This document shows, piece after piece, positions 41,801 through 45,745 of a stretch of 45,745 bases of DNA (positions are counted from its first letter, which is position 1; the number at the start of each line of letters is the position of its first letter). The position numbers and the translations under genes are program-made. A model generated the notes under the pieces. The model saw nothing but the letters and a program-made list of their open reading frames with translations, was not told the DNA's origin and did no database searches. The stretch comes from an uncultured Actinomycetes bacterium (GTDB lineage: Bacteria; Actinomycetota; Actinomycetes; Nanopelagicales; Nanopelagicaceae). The DNA lies in assembly GCA_903895995.1 (NCBI GenBank), contig CAITVX010000034.1, positions 1-45,745 on the forward strand. The letters run 5' to 3'.

Positions 41801-43188
41801 TCACAACTGCCCTCACGCTTTTCGATACGCGTCTACGCAAACTTTCTCCAATAACTATCAGCAACGATCAAGCCCTACGTATTTATAGCTGCGGCCCAAC
41901 TGTCTACCGAGATGCCCATGTAGGAAACCTTCGGACATTTCTTCTGGGCGATCTGATTCAACGGACACTGGCTCTTGATGGCGTGCGGTGTGAATTGATT
42001 CAAAATATTACCGATGTTGGACATATGTCTGAAGATTTGCATGAAGATAAGTTGCTTGCAGAGTCAGCAGTAAAGAAGATTGATCCCTTTGAGATCGCAC
42101 GCGAATATGAAGCCCACTTTCACAAGGACTTAGCGCTACTTGCAATTACGTCGGCGACTCACTATCCGCGGGCAAGTGAATCGATTGAGATCATGCAGGA
42201 TTTGATCAGCAGATTAATTGAACAAGCTCATGCCTACGTAGGTGATGATGGTTCGGTCTACTTTGATGCCCAATCATTCCCAAGTTATGGTGAAATCAGC
42301 GGAAATAGATTAAGTGAACTTCAACCCGGCCACCGCTATGAGTATGTTGATGAAGGTTCAAAACACTTCCATGCTGATTGGGCGCTCTGGAAAGTTGCTG
42401 GAGATCGCACAGAGATGATCTGGGATTCGCCATGGGGTCCAGGCTTTCCTGGTTGGCATATTGAATGCTCTGCGATGTTACTGACCCATCTCGATGGATA
42501 TGTGGATCTACATCTAGGTGGAATCGATCTTCGCTTTCCCCATCACGAGAATGAACGAGCCCAATCAAATGCTGCAACGGGACGTGAGATTGTCGCTCAT
42601 TGGGTGCATGGAGAACACCTACTCTTTGAGGGAAGAAAGATGTCAAAGAGCGCGGGCAATGTCGTGCTTGTAAGTGACATCATCGCCCGCGGACTCGACC
42701 CGTTGGCGCTGCGCCTCTGTTTTATCGAGAATCGTTATCGCAGCCAGATCGATCTCACCTGGGATGCCCTTATTGCTGCGGATAACACAATCAAACGCTG
42801 GCGGATGAAGCTACGCGAGTGGGGTCCGAGCAAGAGCACCGAAGCAGGGTCTTCGATCATCGACTCTCTCAAAGCCCATCTCTTCAATGACCTTGGGACT
42901 GTCGATGTTGCTGTTGAACTTCGTCGGATTGAGAGAGATGGATCAATAGCCAATGAGATTAAGGCTGAAGTATTTCGCACAATGGATCGAGTCTTTGCTC
43001 TTGATCTAGATCGAGCTGAAAAACTGAGATCCATCAGCGCTGAACAAGAGTCGCTCTTACAACGACGTGCTGCTGCAAGAGCTTCGAAAGATTTTGCCTT
43101 GAGTGATGAGTTGCGTGATCAGCTATTAGCCCAGAAGATCGTCGTAAAGGATTCAGCAGCAGGTCAAAGTTACGAAATTATTCCGTAA
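41797..43188 (+). CDS. cysS: Cysteinyl-tRNA synthetase
   Basis: A 463-residue class I synthetase. The first motif is YSCGPTVYRDAHVGNLRTFL (HIGH as HVGN, with the zinc Cys before it), the central part has GPGFPGWHIECSAMLLTHL and GGIDLRFPHHENERAQSNAA, and the second signature is GRKMSKSAGNVV. The C-terminal anticodon-binding part is short and ends with ARASKDFALSDELRDQLLAQ. Length and the C-terminal domain support CysS over the shorter mycothiol ligase MshC. The stop runs 11 bases into the convergent mshB gene. Confidence 0.92.
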   Translation: MITTALTLFDTRLRKLSPITISNDQALRIYSCGPTVYRDAHVGNLRTFLLGDLIQRTLALDGVRCELIQNITDVGHMSEDLHEDKLLAESAVKKIDPFEIAREYEAHFHKDLALLAITSATHYPRASESIEIMQDLISRLIEQAHAYVGDDGSVYFDAQSFPSYGEISGNRLSELQPGHRYEYVDEGSKHFHADWALWKVAGDRTEMIWDSPWGPGFPGWHIECSAMLLTHLDGYVDLHLGGIDLRFPHHENERAQSNAATGREIVAHWVHGEHLLFEGRKMSKSAGNVVLVSDIIARGLDPLALRLCFIENRYRSQIDLTWDALIAADNTIKRWRMKLREWGPSKSTEAGSSIIDSLKAHLFNDLGTVDVAVELRRIERDGSIANEIKAEVFRTMDRVFALDLDRAEKLRSISAEQESLLQRRAAARASKDFALSDELRDQLLAQKIVVKDSAAGQSYEIIP

Positions 43189-44038
43189 GCCCTGCAAATA
43201 AATCGGTCTCCCAGCCTTCGGGAGTGAGGGGGCCAGACTTCTCACCTTTGACGAGCGTGTAGTACTCATTGCCCCAGACATTCAAGCCAACATTATTTGA
43301 GAGTGCAAAGAATGGGCCATCCAGTGCGATCTGTGTCGGGTGTGATGCCATCGCCTTCATCTTCTGATCAACAAAATTTGTTCCATCGATGTGAGTAGTA
43401 ACAACTTCATCTGGCTTTGCGAATGGGAGATCATCAGCACTCTCCACTCCCATAAAGTCCGATCCTGCTGCCTTCATTGCATCAATACCCTTTTGAATAA
43501 CCGAGCGCGGCATTGTGTTCCAATAAATCTTCTTAATATCCCACTGCGGCGATGCTAGTTCTGCTGCGCGCATTGCAACTCGGTGCGCCTGGATGTGATC
43601 TGGGTGGCCATAGCCACCAAATTCGTCGTAGGTCACTAGTACATCTGGTTTCACTTCAAGAATGATCTTTAGAACTTCTTCTGCAGCACTATCGACATCA
43701 GCCTGCCAAAAAACGTTGGAGTTTTCATTTGATGGAGTGCCCATCATTCCGCTATCACGATAGTGATGATCTGGCGCACCTAAGAAGCGATGATCTGTAA
43801 CGCCAAGTGCCTTCATGGCATCTGCTAACTCAACTTCTCGAATCTGTGCGAGGCCATCTTCTTTATCTGCTGCAAGATGTTGCAGTTCAGGAACCAAGAT
43901 CTCTCCCTCTTCACCGCGTGTGCATGTGATGAGAGTGACTTTGTAGCCTGCATCGACATACATCGCCATAGTCGCCCCATTATTGATCGTTTCATCATCA
44001 GGGTGGGCGTGAACAAGAAGAAGGCTCTTTTGGGTCAT
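43178..44038 (-). CDS. mshB: Mycothiol biosynthesis deacetylase MshB
   Basis: A 286-residue LmbE-family zinc deacetylase. Metal ligands are in LLVHAHPDDETINNGATMA (HPDDE) and in the later YGHPDHIQAHRVA. TCTRGEEGEILVPELQHLAA and HRFLGAPDHHYRDSGMMGTP are characteristic of MshB as opposed to Mca. MshB removes acetyl from GlcNAc-inositol to prepare for cysteine ligation in mycothiol. It converges on cysS with an 11-base overlap and is divergent from the TetR gene. Its presence shows mycothiol is made, in line with an actinobacterium. Confidence 0.88.
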   Translation of the reverse strand: MTQKSLLLVHAHPDDETINNGATMAMYVDAGYKVTLITCTRGEEGEILVPELQHLAADKEDGLAQIREVELADAMKALGVTDHRFLGAPDHHYRDSGMMGTPSNENSNVFWQADVDSAAEEVLKIILEVKPDVLVTYDEFGGYGHPDHIQAHRVAMRAAELASPQWDIKKIYWNTMPRSVIQKGIDAMKAAGSDFMGVESADDLPFAKPDEVVTTHIDGTNFVDQKMKAMASHPTQIALDGPFFALSNNVGLNVWGNEYYTLVKGEKSGPLTPEGWETDLFAGLTE

Positions 44039-44082
44039 GCGAGCAGGATAACAACTACTCAGATCTTAGTTATCCTTATGGC

Positions 44083-44691
44083 ATGACTACAGATCTCAAA
44101 GGGCGCCTACCCCGTGATGAACGTCGCGCACAGTTACTGACTGCCGCCCTCGATGTATTCACTCAGGCTGGCTACCACTCTGCAGCGATGGATGAGATCG
44201 CAGATCGAGCAAATGTCAGTAAGCCCGTTCTCTACCAGCACTTCCCATCAAAGCTTGATCTCTATCTCGCCGTACTTGATCTCCATATCGATTCACTTGT
44301 ATTCGATATCCAGAAGGCAGTTGCTTCTCGCAAAGATAACTGGGAACGTGTGCAAGCTACGACTGAAGCCTATTTTGATTTTATTAATCGCGAAGGTGAA
44401 GCATTCCGTCTGCTCTTTGAGAGCGACATGAGCGTTGAGCCTCAAGTACGCGAGCGTCTCACTCGCATGACATATGACTGTGCTGCAGCATTCTCGGCAG
44501 TTATCTCTATTGATACTGGGCTTCCTAAGGAAGCATCGATGATGCTCGCAGTTGGAATCATCGGAAATGTGCAGTCAGCTGCTCGTCACTGGTTAGAGCG
44601 TGATGGAAAGCTAGATCGAGATACCGCCGTGAAATTAGTCGCAACCCAGATCTGGCGCGGAATCGGCGGATTCCCAAAGCAGAATCTATAA
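44083..44691 (+). CDS. TetR-family transcriptional regulator
   Basis: A 202-residue repressor. The N-terminal helix-turn-helix is RAQLLTAALDVFTQAGYHSA followed by MDEIADRANVSKPVLYQHFP, typical of TetR. The C-terminal ligand domain contains FINREGEAFRLLFESDMSVE. It is followed after 20 bases by the DUF3107 gene, the same pair as Rv3208-Rv3208A in Mycobacterium. Target genes and ligand are unknown. It is divergent from mshB (44 bases), so mshB may be a target. Confidence 0.92.
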   Translation: MTTDLKGRLPRDERRAQLLTAALDVFTQAGYHSAAMDEIADRANVSKPVLYQHFPSKLDLYLAVLDLHIDSLVFDIQKAVASRKDNWERVQATTEAYFDFINREGEAFRLLFESDMSVEPQVRERLTRMTYDCAAAFSAVISIDTGLPKEASMMLAVGIIGNVQSAARHWLERDGKLDRDTAVKLVATQIWRGIGGFPKQNL

Positions 44692-44711
44692 TTTCAGGTT
44701 AAGGTAAGGCC

Positions 44712-44960
44712 ATGGCTAAAGAGAGCAAAACAACAACAGATCTCCGAATCGGTATTGCAGATACAGGAGTAGACCTCGTCTACGAAATTGATAGCTCGAT
44801 CGATAAAGTTGTTGCTACCGTGCAAGCCGCTCTCGATGCAGGAAAGACGCTCTCACTCACAGATACCAAGGGACGTCAGATCCTTGTTCCTCATTCAAAG
44901 ATTGCCTATATCGAAGCAGGAAATGCTGCTGACCGTAAGGTTGGCTTTACAACCTTATAA
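44712..44960 (+). CDS. DUF3107 protein (Rv3208A-like)
   Basis: An 82-residue protein: DLRIGIADTGVDLVYEIDSS, then a helix KVVATVQAALDAGKTLSLTD and a strand LVPHSKIAYIEAGN with RKVGF at the end, which is the DUF3107 pattern. The family is confined to actinobacteria and follows the TetR gene as in Mycobacterium. Function unknown. The last codons overlap the convergent PHP gene by 14 bases. Confidence 0.9.
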   Translation: MAKESKTTTDLRIGIADTGVDLVYEIDSSIDKVVATVQAALDAGKTLSLTDTKGRQILVPHSKIAYIEAGNAADRKVGFTTL

Positions 44961-45745
44961 CTCGTCTCGCATCTGCCCGCGATTCAAGCTTCTCCCATTG
45001 ATCGGGATCTGTCGTAAATTCAGCGAGTTCATTCATCTTGCCTGTGCCGTGATAATCACTCGAACCTGTCATGGCTAAATCTGATTTTGCAGCGATATCA
45101 AAGAGAAGTTGTTGTTGTTCAAGGCTCTGATCGCGATGCTTTACTTCTATTCCATCTAGACCTGCAGCGATATAAGAATCAAAGCTCTCAATACCGACAA
45201 CTCGTCCACGTAGCGATGCGAGTGGGTGCGCAATCACAGCAACGCCACCAGCTTCTTTGATCAGCCGTATCGCAGCTTCTGGTGTCGGTGAGTAATGCGA
45301 GACATAGAAGGGTGAGCTATTTACCAGCCAATCAGCAAAGACTTCATCACGGCTCTTTGCAAGCCCCTTCGCCACGAGAGCATCAGCGAGATGGGGACGC
45401 CCGAGAGTTGCACCCTCACTGAGCTGAGCATGAACTTCCTCGATCGTGATTTCAATTCCTGCATTATTCATACGAGCGATGATCCGCTCCATACGACCAA
45501 GGCGATTATCACGAGTCTGCGCAAGAACATCTTGGAGAGCGGTATTTTCACGATCGAAGAGAAGTCCAAGCATGTGAACACTAATTCCATCTTCACTCTG
45601 GCACGAGATTTCAGAACCCAATACAAGGTCAAGCCCTGGGCGAAGCCATTGAGTCGCTTCATCCCAACCACCAATGGTGTCGTGATCTGTCAGGGCGAGC
45701 GTTGTTACTCCTTGTGAAAGCGCCTTGTTAACGAGTTCACTGGGA
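44947..45745 (-). CDS. PHP-domain phosphoesterase (5' end cut by window edge)
   Basis: The frame continues to the right edge, so the N-terminus is missing; about 265 residues are visible. Metal motifs of the PHP fold are present: LALTDHDTIGGW, VLGSEISCQ, GGVAVIAHPLASL and MTGSSDYHGTGK. The helical insert SEGATLGRPHLADALVAKG is typical of the YciV/RnaAM-like group (3',5'-nucleoside bisphosphate phosphatase and RNase AM), so an exonuclease or nucleotide phosphatase role is likely. It overlaps the DUF3107 gene tail to tail. An internal ATG at 45621 is not the start, because the first PHP motif lies upstream of it. Confidence 0.9.
   Translation of the reverse strand, partial: PSELVNKALSQGVTTLALTDHDTIGGWDEATQWLRPGLDLVLGSEISCQSEDGISVHMLGLLFDRENTALQDVLAQTRDNRLGRMERIIARMNNAGIEITIEEVHAQLSEGATLGRPHLADALVAKGLAKSRDEVFADWLVNSSPFYVSHYSPTPEAAIRLIKEAGGVAVIAHPLASLRGRVVGIESFDSYIAAGLDGIEVKHRDQSLEQQQLLFDIAAKSDLAMTGSSDYHGTGKMNELAEFTTDPDQWEKLESRADARRVIRL

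Noticed and set aside
41797-43188. Mycothiol ligase MshC
   Set aside because: The length of 463 residues and the C-terminal region with KDFALSDELRDQL fit cysteinyl-tRNA synthetase; MshC is about 410 residues and differs around the first signature.

Overview
The window looks like part of a small, streamlined actinobacterial chromosome of moderate GC (roughly 45-50 % by eye). Actinobacterial markers are MtrA/MtrB, a WhiB protein, the mycothiol enzyme MshB, DUF3107, DUF3499, DUF5719, DUF6459, PdtaS, and the gene order whiB - glycosyltransferase - DUF5719 - DUF3499 - phosphomannomutase - ahcY - mtrA - mtrB - comF - secA. Genes are packed with 1-4 base overlaps (ATGA, TAATG), very short spacers and overlapping convergent 3' ends. 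A freshwater Nanopelagicales (acI)-type organism is my best guess; it is inferred from style and not proven.

Region A (1-12.7 kb) is the exciting part: a sulfosugar catabolic locus. The minus-strand operon isomerase - ABC binding protein - two ABC permeases - GntR regulator - PfkB kinase - class I aldolase carries close homologues of E. coli YihV (sulfofructose kinase) and YihT (sulfofructose-1-phosphate aldolase). With it come a Gfo/Idh/MocA-fold protein that fits the NAD-dependent sulfoquinovosidase family (SqgA, GH188) and an L-fucose-isomerase-like protein that fits an SqvD-type sulfoquinovose isomerase. A second operon, divergent from the SqgA-like gene, encodes SuyA/SuyB (sulfolactate sulfo-lyase), SlcC and ComC (the two sulfolactate dehydrogenases that together epimerise sulfolactate) and a SuyZ/YeiH-type anion exporter cut by the left edge. 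Read together: sulfoquinovoside to sulfoquinovose, sulfofructose, sulfofructose-1-phosphate, DHAP plus sulfolactaldehyde, [sulfolactate], sulfopyruvate, (R)-sulfolactate, pyruvate plus sulfite, export. Only the sulfolactaldehyde-oxidising step is not visible. A repeated near-palindrome (core TGGTCTGACCT) lies before the isomerase operon and, as an identical 19-bp copy plus a variant, in the suyA/sqgA intergenic region. It is the likely operator of the GntR protein and ties the modules into one regulon.

Region B (12.7-16.3 kb, minus) holds a three-gene operon (ADP-ribosylglycohydrolase-like, PfkB kinase, and an M24-fold protein lacking metal ligands) preceded by an aquaporin-family channel with a strong terminator. 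Region C (16.3-21 kb) has YbaK, a STAS-less SulP transporter, the tRNA hydroxylase TrhO and a small membrane protein on plus; then cysK-cysE and a 31-aa membrane peptide on minus. Region D (21-25.5 kb) has SAF protein - CpaE-like ATPase - PdtaS kinase - dienelactone hydrolase on minus and DUF6459 on plus.

Region E (25.5-41.5 kb, almost all minus) is the conserved actinobacterial core: fdxA-dapC-nucleotidyltransferase, then whiB through secA. lpqB and hpf, usual members of this neighbourhood, are absent. Region F (41.6-45.7 kb) has a small SH3-like protein with cysS, convergent mshB, then a TetR regulator and DUF3107, and a PHP phosphoesterase cut by the right edge. I saw no rRNA, tRNA, CRISPR array, insertion sequence or prophage. 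No stretch above 300 bases lacks a gene.
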